Source: Tritrichomonas musculus (Eukaryota > Parabasalia > Tritrichomonadida > Tritrichomonadidae). From it: a stretch of DNA of 64,000 nucleotides. Numbering within the stretch: position 1 is the stretch's first letter; each line of letters opens with the position of its first letter. The translations under genes were made by a program, and so were the position numbers. This document shows, one piece after another, positions 38,501-48,553 of the stretch. The notes beneath the pieces are model-generated. The model was not told where the DNA came from, did not search any database, and saw only the letters and a program-made list of their open reading frames with translations. The stretch is from positions 186,001 through 250,000 of the forward strand of contig JAPFFF010000035.1 of the NCBI GenBank assembly GCA_039105265.1, written 5' to 3'.

Positions 38501-40145
38501 TTCTAAGATTCATTACTTCTTTTGATGCTTGTATATCTTTAATAATATATACTGAATTTGAATAATTGAAGCAATTCTCTCTTATTAGTCCGCTATCAAT
38601 AACAACTGATAATTTATCGTTTATTAATGGATCTGATAAAGTATCTGTAAAGATTAATTTATTAATTTTGTTAAGATCTTTTGGTAATTCATTTTCAACA
38701 AAATGTATAAATGATTCTTCTGAAAGTCCTGAACAATTAAACGGTAAAAAATATAGGAAATCATACATGTATTTGTTATTTTCTCTTAGTTCTTCATTAA
38801 TGATATATTCTTTTCTAACTTTTTCATAAAAATCTTTTATTGAATCATTACTTGTATTAACTGTATTAAGAAAAACAATTTTTCTTTTTATTTCAGTTTC
38901 TTCATTGTCAATTAATGACGATATAACAGTGTTTTTTGCTTTTTCACAATCAATAAAACCAGGTAGATAACAGAGAATATGACCTTCTCCAATTTCCGTA
39001 TTTAACATGGCCATATCATTAATAATGTTAATAATTTCGTTAGGAACAATTTCAGATTTAATTTTCTCTAAAAAAGGTAAATAAATTGGTTGTCTCTCAA
39101 TTATTTCATATTGAGATGATTCGCATAATGAAATTAACTCAATTGATGATGACTCAAAAAGTGATCTAAGTGAAGATGAAATTGATGAAGACATTAAAAC
39201 TGTATGTAATGGAAAAGTTAACAAATTCTCATTTTTGAAATCAATTATTTTGGTAAATAAAGCATCTGTTATTGTTGATCTTTGACTGATTTCATCTATA
39301 ACAAATCTACTTAGTTTAATTATTTTTGGATTGCAAATTAAACATAGGAAATCATATGGATTAAAAATGCCAAAAACGATTTTTTTATTTTCATTAAAAT
39401 GATTAAATTCTTTTAAAAAATCGTCCTTGTTTGTCGTAATTGTAACAAAGTTTGATATTTTTTGTTTAAAAAAGATTGCAACCTTCTTTGGATTGGGCTC
39501 AGAAAGAAGAAAGAATGGCATATTCATGTTTTCTTTAAGACTTCGACAAAGTAAAATGATTGGAAGACAAATTGTTTTTCCTGTACCACAAAAAGATGAT
39601 AATACAGAAACAACATTTTCGATTGAATTTATTTTTCCATAACTTTTATACAAACTAACAATTTTGGTATTGAAAAATGGGATTTCTTTCGTTGGCTGAT
39701 TATTGACGCAATATGAAAATAAAAATAATTCAAGTCCAAGCCAATTTTGCAGCATTTCTGCTGACTCTAGATTGGAATATTTATCAATTATCTGTCCTAA
39801 ATTTGCTAAAAAAATTTTATTGCATTGATATAAATCATTGATACTATTTTTTATTATTTGGCCTTCTTTAATCAAACTATCTGCTAAAAATGTTATATAA
39901 TTAATTATTGAATCTGAAATTGTATCTATGTTTTTTAAAATTTGTTCAAATGTTGATTGAATCATTTCATTATTTAAAATTTCGAGGTTTTTAATAGAAA
40001 TTGCTATGATTTCTTTCATTGTATAAACTAATCCATTTAAATCAGGCATGATAGTTGTAGGAACCTTTTCATAGTAATGATCAATTAATTCATCGATTAG
40101 TAAAAATTTTGCTGAAATACTTTGAATTATATGATTCATACTCAT
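35532..40145 (-). CDS. DEAH-like helicase with a C-terminal RBR-type RING2 zinc finger
   Basis: 1537 aa. A helical N-terminus precedes a helicase core: SFCGTGKT (Walker A, about 184-191), FVIDEIS (DEIS at the DEAH position), VLMSSSISSS at motif III and RKGKLGRSMKG at motif VI, then an HA2-like helical region. A Cys/His zinc site (CNRHTHT...CKDCE) and a long charged coiled coil follow. The protein ends with CPNCKRPIIKNGGCNHMHCVCGCYFLW, a RING2 of the RBR ubiquitin-ligase type whose GGC cysteine is the catalytic position in parkin. The order resembles plant DEAH helicase-RBR proteins, but RING1 and IBR are not obvious. The start has TCATA immediately before the ATG. Confidence 0.82.
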   Translation of the reverse strand: MSMNHIIQSISAKFLLIDELIDHYYEKVPTTIMPDLNGLVYTMKEIIAISIKNLEILNNEMIQSTFEQILKNIDTISDSIINYITFLADSLIKEGQIIKNSINDLYQCNKIFLANLGQIIDKYSNLESAEMLQNWLGLELFLFSYCVNNQPTKEIPFFNTKIVSLYKSYGKINSIENVVSVLSSFCGTGKTICLPIILLCRSLKENMNMPFFLLSEPNPKKVAIFFKQKISNFVTITTNKDDFLKEFNHFNENKKIVFGIFNPYDFLCLICNPKIIKLSRFVIDEISQRSTITDALFTKIIDFKNENLLTFPLHTVLMSSSISSSLRSLFESSSIELISLCESSQYEIIERQPIYLPFLEKIKSEIVPNEIINIINDMAMLNTEIGEGHILCYLPGFIDCEKAKNTVISSLIDNEETEIKRKIVFLNTVNTSNDSIKDFYEKVRKEYIINEELRENNKYMYDFLYFLPFNCSGLSEESFIHFVENELPKDLNKINKLIFTDTLSDPLINDKLSVVIDSGLIRENCFNYSNSVYIIKDIQASKEVMNLRKGKLGRSMKGLYIPIQIEKNIPEIETPLIQKEDLATNILLLKDIDINIENMKNLPDKPSKENIRTSLDNLIYIGAIDDENMRITEFGRNILQFQFIFIYYAAAMLIFKNEFEEDEENIAFFVGGYISIVITMSNELFREEMSAKLLKFFVKESDIATIINALNFLFKSPINEKEALKSLVESYGFSFTTILNLRSNIQKMIDIIYPTKTITEVLNIANEFIENHDGIVAIIDLFIQSIEQTYPSFPENNYATFKYINEFCGFEGNSLLTFTNFQNSEINIFRRPGWDGISIPTECYLFNISFNLNHEVNNGFLVHRATPDSKNIISTIMFDDIALNPYFRILLEIYFSDLNLTRFEYYSETQRKESYLFHFSNVGDKVYVSFISEEGESIKEKILKGAKKIIKLLPYVPRSVLVLRRDGNAVVEITSYGTQDYNASISTSCKGNLLDKKSIEYCFNNLEELAKLDSRIRICSLFVEESCEKKYFDEKKLYIINELYNNKMPPIIDVVLPRLQIIQDEIKQSQQMNRHYVLENKLKEHKDRYFDKKYRTFVTKKEESEKVYHLIENLDLDSDNGNEVSSFIENELSSKALFCYLSCNNPDDPVLTKLPITVFFKDGSYYAGKVCHDCILENLKYNLNYLFVGGRVDRNKVEGIMMKPNVIPSTESIVNEQGSESWPIIPLGLMIYVLINDEIELSSFISAWLYSVEEFTIRVMMRNRFIWCNRHTHTIFDIVKLGNKLFHCKDCENEIASMQPDEVETLKRKEEMKLQDIENRVFQEVEQQIRQNVEEKMERYQKAHQGMKIKNRQQQEDTMRKKFEFEIRNENYEVFRNDVLNAIEQEEKRKIAQEKRQKELEENKRKEDERIRRIEEERIRRYEASIQREVDYKINKLIEKQILDEETQTGIKIEPQRRKEIEIEFRKNEIEIKNEVIQERKRLIDEEIKKVNERNYHKNMMFVSKLNTCPNCKRPIIKNGGCNHMHCVCGCYFLWGG

Positions 40146-40150
40146 TATGA
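40146..40150 (-). promoter_or_regulatory. Initiator-like TCATA at the helicase start
   Basis: The minus strand reads ACATTTCATA directly followed by ATGAGTATG; TCATA fits TCAYW and would give an almost leaderless mRNA. Confidence 0.4.
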
Positions 40151-40424
40151 AATGTATAAAATGATCAGATTTATGATTTAAGCAAAAAAGTTTAAAATAA
40201 TTTGAAAAATTGATTTTCCATTTTCATTCAAAATGTGATCAACATTAAGATCATCTCACAATTCCTTCAAAAATTTCTTTTCAAAATATTATCAACATAT
40301 ATATGGCCATTTGCACATAAAAATAATTTTATCAGTATTATTACTTAATAATAAGTTTTTTTTTTTTTTTTTTAATGGAAACATAAAAAAATTCGATTTG
40401 AGAGGATTGTCATAGTTTATTTTG

Positions 40425-40426
<2 letters not shown>

Positions 40427-40481
<55 letters not shown>
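40427..40481 (+). repeat. Homopolymer run of 55 T
   Basis: Uninterrupted T run in the gap between the helicase start and the 3' end of the Sel1 gene. A 31-base A run follows at 40567-40597. The remaining 40151-40632 is AT-rich with no gene. Confidence 0.9.
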
Positions 40482-40487
<6 letters not shown>

Positions 40488-40566
40488 GTCTCTTTTTAGC
40501 TGACAATCACTACACAGTTTTTTAGATTACATTGTAAAACGTCATTTTCACTATAAATAAAAATGG

Positions 40567-40599
<33 letters not shown>

Positions 40600-40632
40600 A
40601 TTATTTTTTATATAATAAAAATAATTATATTT

Positions 40633-42690
40633 TTAATCTTCTCCTTCTTCTTCACGTACTTTTGCCATTAATGCATCGGCCTCTTTATTTCTTCTTTCAG
40701 GCGGTACAACCTTGAAGTATTCCTGCAAGTATTTTCCGCCTTCCTTTAAGTTTACTGGCACCGATCCTTCGCCATTGATGACAATTTTAGCGTAGAAAAA
40801 CATGCTCGGCGGGACTCCCTGATCAGCAGCCATTTTGAAGTACACAGCAGCCTTTTTGACATCTTTTTCGACACCTTCTTTTCCATCGTAGAGCAGCTTA
40901 GCGTAATTATTCTGTGCCAATTTAATTCCTTTATCTGCAGCCTGTTGGTAGTAATTCAAAGCCTCTTTAACGTCTTTTTCCACACCCCAGCCGTTTCTCA
41001 AAGACAGCGCGTATTGGGCCATTCCATCAGGGTTCTTCAACTGTGCAGACAGTCTGAAATATTCAGTCGATTGTTCAATATTTTTGTCCCCATTTACCCC
41101 TTCTCTGTATATTCTTCCGAGATTGAGCAACGCAACGGAAGAGTTCAAATTGGCAGCTCTTTTATAAAACATGATAGCTCTTTTCATTTCGTCGCGATCG
41201 TTGCTACTCATTGCATTTTGGTAGTGATGAAATCCAAGATCGGCATAAGCAGCACCATAACCGTTTTGGCCGGACTTTCTATAATAAGTGAGAGCTCTAT
41301 TGATGTTCTTTTTAACGACGGGAGGACTTCCTTCGTAATAGAGACTTGCTAAGTAATATTGGCACAATTTGTTGTTGTCTTCATCAGCGCCATTTTGAAA
41401 GATTTCAACTGCTTTTCGCATGTCTTTATCCGTTCCAACACCATCACGAAACATGCATCCATACTCGGCAACAGCGACGTCCAATCCCAAATTAGCGGCT
41501 TTTTCAATGAGGCTGAAAGACATGTTATGATTGACTGGGCATCCTCGACCATCTCTCAAACAGATAGCAGCGTTATACATCCCAATTTGGTTGCCTTTAT
41601 CAGCAGCTTTCTTGAAGTATTCAAATGCTTTTCTTTCATTTATTTTCGTTCCATTCAATCCTTTCATGTACATCCGACCAACTTGAACCATTTGTTGAGG
41701 AACTTCTTCATCAGTCACAACTTCAGCAGATGTGTATTCATCCTCTGTTCTGAAGTATTCTTTTGCTTCATCACTCATCAAAGTTGGCTCAGTGACTTTG
41801 TTCCTGTAATTCTCATATTCGCTTGAATCTGTGCCTGGGAAAAGATTGCCGTTATAGTTGACCAAGTGATAAAAAAGCATGTATGGAAGAGGACGTTTAT
41901 TTGGATCTTTTTCAAGGCAATTTTGTATGATACCAATCATATGATCTGTGTCTGGATTTGGCGGTGGAAGTTCCGGTAATTCGCCGTTAATAACGAGCTC
42001 TTTGATCTCTTCTTCACTCTTCCCTTCGTAAGGCTTGTGCCCTGTGACAATTTCATAAGAAAGCATCCCTAGCTGCCAGATATCTTCGTCTAATCTGGAG
42101 TGGTTTGGATCTTCATGAAGCTCGGGTGGAATGTAAGCATTTGGCGTCGTTCCGAGTGATTCATCACCGAAGACAAAGTTGATGAGCCGTGGTTCATTTA
42201 AAGTGTCAAAAACGATATTTTCTGGAAATATGTAACGGATGGAAAAGTTTTTGTTGATTGGTGTAAATGTGTTATGGATGTGGGTAACCGCTGCTACAAG
42301 GCCAAATACACATTTCGACTTCATGGTGCCATTCCAATATGCTGGATTCGTTTGAAGTATTTGGAGAAGGGAGCCATTGGGATAGTATTTGGATACTGCG
42401 TAAATCTTTGGATAGTAACAAAAACTCTCAAATTGTGTTATCGACGGATGGATTTTGGTATGCACGAGATAATCAACTTGCCGGTCAAAAATTCGTTGAC
42501 TGGTTCGATTTAATTGAAATCGTACAAATTTTTCATCACCTACTTCTTCGTCTTCTTTTTTCTTTTTTTGTACTAAATCTATTTGGCGAAAAGTATACGT
42601 GGAATTTTTAAGATTTTCGATGACTTCATAATCACTATCTGGAACAATATATTCGGGATAGCTTTTTTGAGGAGTTTCGTCTTCTTCCAT
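40633..42690 (-). CDS. Pseudokinase with nine Sel1-like repeats
   Basis: 685 aa. Residues ~18-285 have a protein-kinase fold: YAVSKYYPNGSLLQIL hinge, YIPPELHEDPNHSRLDEDIWQLGMLSYEIVTGHKPYEG and NCLEKDPNKRP. The catalytic loop reads IRYIFPENIVF instead of HRDLKPENIL and the DFG position reads NFV, so it is probably inactive. Residues ~335-670 are nine Sel1-like repeats (for example DGMAQYALSLRNGWGVEKD). Such proteins are usually scaffolds. It is an intact single frame and forms part of a large trichomonad TKL-like/Sel1 set. Confidence 0.88.
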   Translation of the reverse strand: MEEDETPQKSYPEYIVPDSDYEVIENLKNSTYTFRQIDLVQKKKKEDEEVGDEKFVRFQLNRTSQRIFDRQVDYLVHTKIHPSITQFESFCYYPKIYAVSKYYPNGSLLQILQTNPAYWNGTMKSKCVFGLVAAVTHIHNTFTPINKNFSIRYIFPENIVFDTLNEPRLINFVFGDESLGTTPNAYIPPELHEDPNHSRLDEDIWQLGMLSYEIVTGHKPYEGKSEEEIKELVINGELPELPPPNPDTDHMIGIIQNCLEKDPNKRPLPYMLFYHLVNYNGNLFPGTDSSEYENYRNKVTEPTLMSDEAKEYFRTEDEYTSAEVVTDEEVPQQMVQVGRMYMKGLNGTKINERKAFEYFKKAADKGNQIGMYNAAICLRDGRGCPVNHNMSFSLIEKAANLGLDVAVAEYGCMFRDGVGTDKDMRKAVEIFQNGADEDNNKLCQYYLASLYYEGSPPVVKKNINRALTYYRKSGQNGYGAAYADLGFHHYQNAMSSNDRDEMKRAIMFYKRAANLNSSVALLNLGRIYREGVNGDKNIEQSTEYFRLSAQLKNPDGMAQYALSLRNGWGVEKDVKEALNYYQQAADKGIKLAQNNYAKLLYDGKEGVEKDVKKAAVYFKMAADQGVPPSMFFYAKIVINGEGSVPVNLKEGGKYLQEYFKVVPPERRNKEADALMAKVREEEGED

Positions 42691-43252
42691 TAACTTTAAT
42701 AACTCGAAATTTTTAAAATTTTTTAATTCAATTTTTGAATGTAGAAAATTTTTAGGCTATGGCAGAAATAAATTCTCAGAATATGGAAATTTCCGAAATT
42801 ATCTTTGAATATCTTTAAAAATCATTCTCCAGCTTGTAAAAGTGAATTTATTTTGATTTATAATTTAAACAGATAAGCTGATAATAAAAAGATAACAACA
42901 AATCCATTGCATGTCTAAAATGATCGTTAATTAATAAAAACGATCAAATGTATAAACAAAAACAAAACAAAACAAAAAATTCATGAAGTATACAATATCC
43001 AGAGGGCTAGTGTCAATTTTTTTTTTTTTTACAACCATTTAACAGTATTTAACAATATGTTGTACCAACTTATTTAAGCAACTTAAGTTCAATAAATGAA
43101 AAAATAAGTCAAAATAAGTTCAATAAAATAAATAAATATTCTTAAAACTTATTTCAATAATTTGGAATTAGATTCTAACCGTCCGAACAACTTCTATCTC
43201 AAAAAAAACTTATTTTTTTCATATAAAACAGTTTAATTAAATAATTGATAAA
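42691..43252. other. Intergenic region between divergent genes
   Basis: AT-rich, with a T run at about 43018-43030. TCATA at 43219-43223 is an initiator candidate for the RCC1-kinase gene. No gene seen. Confidence 0.45.
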
Positions 43253-45319
43253 ATGATTCTAGTCTGTGGAGAAAATAGCGACAAAGTGCTTGGGGAAGAG
43301 TCAAACAATCAAAGTAAATCTGAAGCTAATGTTATTAGTCCTCCATTAAGATTTTATTTTGATATATCCTCAATAAAAGCTTACTCAGTTTTTATTTCGA
43401 AAGCAATAATGACAATAAACGATGGAACTGCGCGTGCTATTGGTGATTTTAGTAGTTTTAAAAAGTGTCCAACACTACCCAATGAAATATATCGCTCTTT
43501 TACTGAATTCAAAATCAAAGATAAGCAAGGCCGTTCATATGTCCCAATTTCTGTTGTACTCGGATTTCAATATGGACTTTTTCTTGTTTCCGATTCAGAA
43601 AATCCCTCCAAGTCCCAACTCGCTTTTTTTCAAGAATGTTCCAGATCATTTACATTTTTGAACACAAGAGAATTAAACCCAGTTGCAATTTTTGGAGGTT
43701 CAAATGATGCAGCAGCAATTACAGAAGATGGTGGAATTATCTTCATTAATAATTCAGTTTTTGGAGGCTATTCTCCATTTCCTCAAGAACAAGTTTTTCT
43801 TGGAGGTGAAAAAGCAATCAGTGTTGCTTGCTGTGATAGCTTTGTTATTGCTCTCAGCATTAGTGGCAGGGTTTAACGTTCTCAACTATCATTAAAACTC
43901 TCATTTCTTGAAGTTTATGAACTGAAGGGCATCCAAATCATTGATATCTCAGGTTTTAGTAGTCACTGCTTTTCAGTGAGCAAAGATAAACGTGTCTTCG
44001 TTCTTGGATCAAATAGGAATGGCGCACTTGGACTTGGGCAAAAAGAAGGAAAGGTTACTGTGTTTACAGAGGTGAAATCATTAACAAAATACAAAATTAA
44101 TGCAGCTTACGCAGGAATGTCCCATTCCCTTTTTCAAACTGAAGAAGGCAAGATACTTGCATGCGGTGATAACAAATATGGTCAACTCTTCACTAGTGCT
44201 CCTTGCAAAGAAGAAATTTGCGAACCAATCGAAACAACAATCAACAGTGGAGCTGTTTTTTGCATTGCAAGCTGCAATTCTTCTATTGCTTTTATTGACA
44301 CCGTCCCACCATACATTGCAAACAAAGCACTCAAAAGTAATATAGATACAACAAGTGTTAGTTCACTGAAAGTTGAAAAAGAAACACAACAAATAAACTC
44401 AGATCAATCCGAAATTCAATTACTAAAAGATGAATTGTCACACCTTCAAAGCGAAAATGAGTCACTCCGTCAACAAATTAAAATGAGCTCAGAAAGAGAA
44501 AAGAGTCAAAACACAGAAAATAAAGCTCAAGATTCACCAATCCATGGCCAAGAAAATGCAATTCGTGTTTTAAAAGCACTTGGACAAATTAGTCCAGAAA
44601 AAGTTCAAAATCTTATTCGTGAATGCATCCTACTAAACAAATACAACCATCCTAACATCAACAAAATATATGGTGCTTTTCTCGGCGATGAGAACATACC
44701 GCCATCCATTCTTCTCCATCGTTGTCCTCATAATATTGAAACATTAATTCAGAACAAAATGATCTCCAAAGCTGATTCCGTTTGCATCATTTATGAAATC
44801 GCTGAAGGAATGCGATATGCTCATTTATTGAAAATATCCCATCGAAATCTGAAGCCATCGAACATTTTCATAAGTTCTGATTTTCATGTGAAAATTAGCG
44901 ATTTCGGAATTGATACATTAATGCTTCCGAAAGAGCAACTCTCTAAAATTAATGTTGAAGACACAAAAATGTTTTTCTTCATTGCACCAGAAATGATGAA
45001 TGATGAAAATTGCAATGGAAAAGTGGATGTTTATTCATTTGGTGCTTTAATGTATTTTATATTGAATTCAGGAGTAACACCTCAGTTGTCTGTTTATGAC
45101 TATATAAATGGGAAGCAGTTCTCAGTTCCGGATACATTCACCTATTTTTCAAAGGAGCTTATTTCTGCTTGCATGAATAAAGATCCAAGTTTGAGGCCAG
45201 ATTTTGAAACAATTTGCTCAAAAATATCTTTGCATATGAATGATCTATTTGATGTTACTGAAAACGTAAAACAAGAAATCGGGCGGGAAATGATTAAAAT
45301 AAAAGAAAGCATAATTTAA
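43253..45319 (+). pseudogene. RCC1-repeat / protein-kinase-like gene interrupted by one in-frame stop
   Basis: The frames 43253-43876 and 43976-45319 are in the same phase, separated by a single TAA at 43874-43876, and the sequence between them continues the similarity. The combined 688-codon gene has RCC1-type blades at the start (MILVCGENSDKVLGEES), on both sides of the stop, and in VFVLGSNRNGALGLGQ and ACGDNKYGQLF. A coiled coil follows (LLKDELSHLQSENESLRQQ), then a kinase domain with HRNLKPSNIF (Asn replaces the catalytic Asp), DFGID and FIAPEM. It is either a recent pseudogene, a sequence error, or a read-through gene. The kinase part would probably be inactive in any case. Confidence 0.8.
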
Positions 45320-45943
45320 AAATAAATGGTCAATTAACTAAAAAAAATTAATTATTTTATGCTTGTATGCTTTTTAAGAGCTTGAATTTGTCTATAAATT
45401 TAAAAATATTTTCTCACATTAATTTGTTTATAAGAATGTCAATTCTATGCTTTTCATATTTTCGTTTATATGAATTTTAAGAAAAATAAATATCGTTCAA
45501 TATTTGAAATATGCTTTTATTGAAAATATAAAGTCGAAATCCTCTCGAATTATATCATTACATGCTTTTTGTAAGGAAAAAATCCTCAAAAAAATACAAT
45601 TTACCTAATCTTTGGTGAAAATTATCATAGATCTTTGCCCAAATTCGCTAGAAAACGCATTGTAAAGCCGTTAATGATATTAAAATAGAGTGTATTTTGT
45701 AAACACTTGCTCAAATACTATTTTTTGATCATGAATTTACATAATAGTTGATGATCATCGATTTTTAAGTATTGAGCTGTAAATTGAAAGTTCAGTAATA
45801 TATGTTTTGGCTCGTATTGGAAACATTTTTTCATTATTGATTGGAATTTTTGTGAATATAACTAGATATTCCAACATTTTGTTCTCAAAAAGTGAATTTT
45901 ATTAAAAGTCATAGAAAATATTGAATAAATCGTTCTTTTTTAT

Positions 45944-45980
<37 letters not shown>

Positions 45981-46785
45981 TATTTTTTCCGGGTTCAACA
46001 TACCCCTGGCGGGCGTCGAGCGACGACTAACGACGACGACCAGAGGGAGGAGATAATATATTTGATTTGCCATTTGAATCCAAAAAAGGTTGTACAATAA
46101 GTGAAAAAATCATTAAAAAAGTCATTAAAAAAGTTTGAATAAAAGGTTAAAAAGTTTAATAGAATAAATGTAATTATTATTGTTGGGTGACTCAGATATC
46201 ATCATAATTCAAAATCAAATAAACTATTGAAAATTTTAAAGTAAGTTTTAAACTCTGTCCAAAAAAGTTCGATTTAACGTACACATAAACCGCATTTTCC
46301 ACTGAAAATTGACTAAAAAAACGATAAAGTATCGAAAATTTCTTTTTTCTCTCAAAGCAATGTATTCAATTTTTCAGAAGTTTATTTTTTTTAAATATCA
46401 TTTCAGTAAGCTATTAATAAATTATGTCCCAAAGAAAGTTGTAATTCCTCTTAAGGGCGTGGCTATTTCTTTCCACTGAAAAAAAAACCAAGCTATTTTT
46501 TTATATAAGGAACCTTGGTTTTTTTGAAAGATACCTGTCTTTCCATTAGACGATCTCGACTCCTAAATACTGATTCATCATTTGGTTTATATGTTCTAAG
46601 ATATTTTTTGTAATATAAACAATTTTCAAAAAATTCACAATTTTTTTTTTTTTTTTTTTTTTTGAAAAAAACGAAATGTGAAGTGAAAAAAGTAGAAAAT
46701 TTTTTTATCTCCCATTTGTCATATCTTTAGAATAATATGACCATTTATGAATTCAAAAATTTGCTTTTTATTATTTTTTTAATAA
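45320..46785. other. Intergenic region with T runs, a GC-rich patch and a tRNA-like relic
   Basis: T runs lie at 45948-45977 (30) and 46641-46663 (23). A GC-rich patch at 45989-46053 can fold into a stem (CCCCTGG 46003-46009 with CCAGAGG 46040-46046). A tRNA-like segment lies at 46488-46560. No protein gene is recognised. Confidence 0.5.
46488..46560 (-). pseudogene. tRNA-Glu(UUC)-like relic
   Basis: On the minus strand GTCGAGATC is followed by a D-arm GTCTAATGGAAAGAC and an anticodon-like loop CTTTCAA (TTC), the spacing and words of eukaryotic tRNA-Glu. The 3' half is degenerate: there is only AAGGTTCC where a T arm should be, and no matching acceptor strand. It looks like a decayed or 5'-truncated tRNA copy. 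Confidence 0.4.
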
Positions 46786-48276
46786 ATGAGTAAGAAAGCA
46801 TTCGCCATTTCAGCATCAGGCTTGAAAAACATTGTTTTCCATTCCAGTGATAATACACCGATTTCAATTCTGAATTCTAATGATCTAGATGAAATTAAAT
46901 TAAACGACGACGAATTTTTATTTCTCGTAGGACAATATGGGATGAAAATGCATCGATTTTTAGCCGAATTTATTTCACCTCGTGTTTCATCCCTTCATTA
47001 TTCTGATCCAACAAACAACATACTTCGAATTGACGAAGTTTCTAAAGAAAGAATAAAATTTAACACAGAAATCAGCAGCGACATCCTTGAGAAACTTCGA
47101 TCAATAACTCTTGGTGAAAATGTTGACATTAATTTCGATGATAGCCAAAAACTTCGAATATTATCTTTTTTCCTTGGGAATCAAGAAATTGTTGACAAAA
47201 TTAACGAACTTTTCCCCATTTTGTCAGAAGAAACGAATATTGATGACTGTATTCAACGTCTTCAGTTCATGCATAATTTTAATATCTCAGAATCATTTCA
47301 ATTCCGATTTCCATATGACAACGATCAGCTAGTTAAATTCATTTCGAGCCACTTTTACTCGATTGATCCAGAAAAACTTTATCGGCTTCCTCTTCCAATT
47401 CTGCACGCAATTCTACGCGACGATGGCCTGAAATTGAGAAGTGAAGATTCACTTTTTGAATTCATTGAAAAAGTTTTTGAACATAAAGAAAAATATGACA
47501 TATCAGAAAAAGTTGTATTTTATGAACTTGTTGACTTTTGCTCGCTGAGTGAGGTGAAGTTCAACGAGGCGATAGAAAAGATTGAAGCACCAGAGATGAC
47601 GAGTGAGCTGTGGAGGATCCTGAAAAAGTGCTTCTTCACGCGCAGAGACGTTGTTGCAAAAGCGAAGACCGAGGAAGAGCGAAAGTCGCTGAATCCGAAC
47701 AGATATGCAGTCACTGACAGGCACAAGTACACGACCGTTGAATACGACAGCAATGCGAGCAACAGATTCAATGGAATAATCGCCAAACTTGGCAACGGAA
47801 ACCCAGCAAGCGTCCTTGACAGCGGAACAATCAACATCACATCATCACAAGCTTGTAGTAGTAATCCTAGGTATCAGTCCAAGAATGTTGTTAATTTCAG
47901 TGACACGGATGGATGCTTTAATTCCAGCAACACAGCCAACTCGTGGCTGACTGTTGATTTCAAGGACAGAAAAGTGAAGCCTTCTTTCTATTCAATTAGA
48001 TCCCACAGCTGGAATGGGGCTGGCAACAGCCATCCACAGAGCTGGCGCCTTGATGGCTCAAATGACGGAGAAAGCTGGACGCGACTTGATGCGCGAACAA
48101 ACGACAAAAGCCTCGATGGGAAAGGATACTCGAATGCATTTGAAGTTCAAGAAGGCAAATCACTGAATGAATACTTCCAGTACCTTCGAATCCAGCAAAC
48201 AGGCACTAACACACATGGAAACAATCAATTCATTTTTTCAGCTCTTGAATTCTTTGGGACAATCCGCGAGGAATAA
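46786..48276 (+). CDS. BTB-like / F5-8 type C (discoidin-like) protein
   Basis: 496 aa with the same layout as the gene at 3267. The N-terminal BTB-like region (ELKLNDDEFLFLVGQYGMKMHR-like, about 35-120) leads into a helical BACK-like part, a linker (RYAVTDRHKYTTVEYDS), and a C-terminal F5/8C jelly roll with WLTVDFKDRKVKPSFYSIRS, SWRLDGSNDGESWTRLD and FQYLRIQQTG. The start is a Met directly after stops. The 3' half is noticeably richer in G and C than the 5' half. It is probably an adaptor protein; the ligand is unknown. Confidence 0.85.
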   Translation: MSKKAFAISASGLKNIVFHSSDNTPISILNSNDLDEIKLNDDEFLFLVGQYGMKMHRFLAEFISPRVSSLHYSDPTNNILRIDEVSKERIKFNTEISSDILEKLRSITLGENVDINFDDSQKLRILSFFLGNQEIVDKINELFPILSEETNIDDCIQRLQFMHNFNISESFQFRFPYDNDQLVKFISSHFYSIDPEKLYRLPLPILHAILRDDGLKLRSEDSLFEFIEKVFEHKEKYDISEKVVFYELVDFCSLSEVKFNEAIEKIEAPEMTSELWRILKKCFFTRRDVVAKAKTEEERKSLNPNRYAVTDRHKYTTVEYDSNASNRFNGIIAKLGNGNPASVLDSGTINITSSQACSSNPRYQSKNVVNFSDTDGCFNSSNTANSWLTVDFKDRKVKPSFYSIRSHSWNGAGNSHPQSWRLDGSNDGESWTRLDARTNDKSLDGKGYSNAFEVQEGKSLNEYFQYLRIQQTGTNTHGNNQFIFSALEFFGTIREE

Positions 48277-48553
48277 CTTTTTACTTCATCTCTAAATAAA
48301 CATTGACTTTTATTTCATTTTTTTCCCTCTCTTCAAAATCGAATATCATATATCAATAATTTCGGAAGCTTGCAAGAAATTTGAGTTACAGAATTGAAAA
48401 TAACTTTTTAATTCATATCATTTTTCATCCAATTTATCAACACATGATAGAATATAAAGATTAGTTGAGTTAATAACAATGAATAAATATAGCTATATTT
48501 ATTATTATTTCCATTTTAAAAAAGTAAAAGACTTTCCATAAACCATGAATTTA

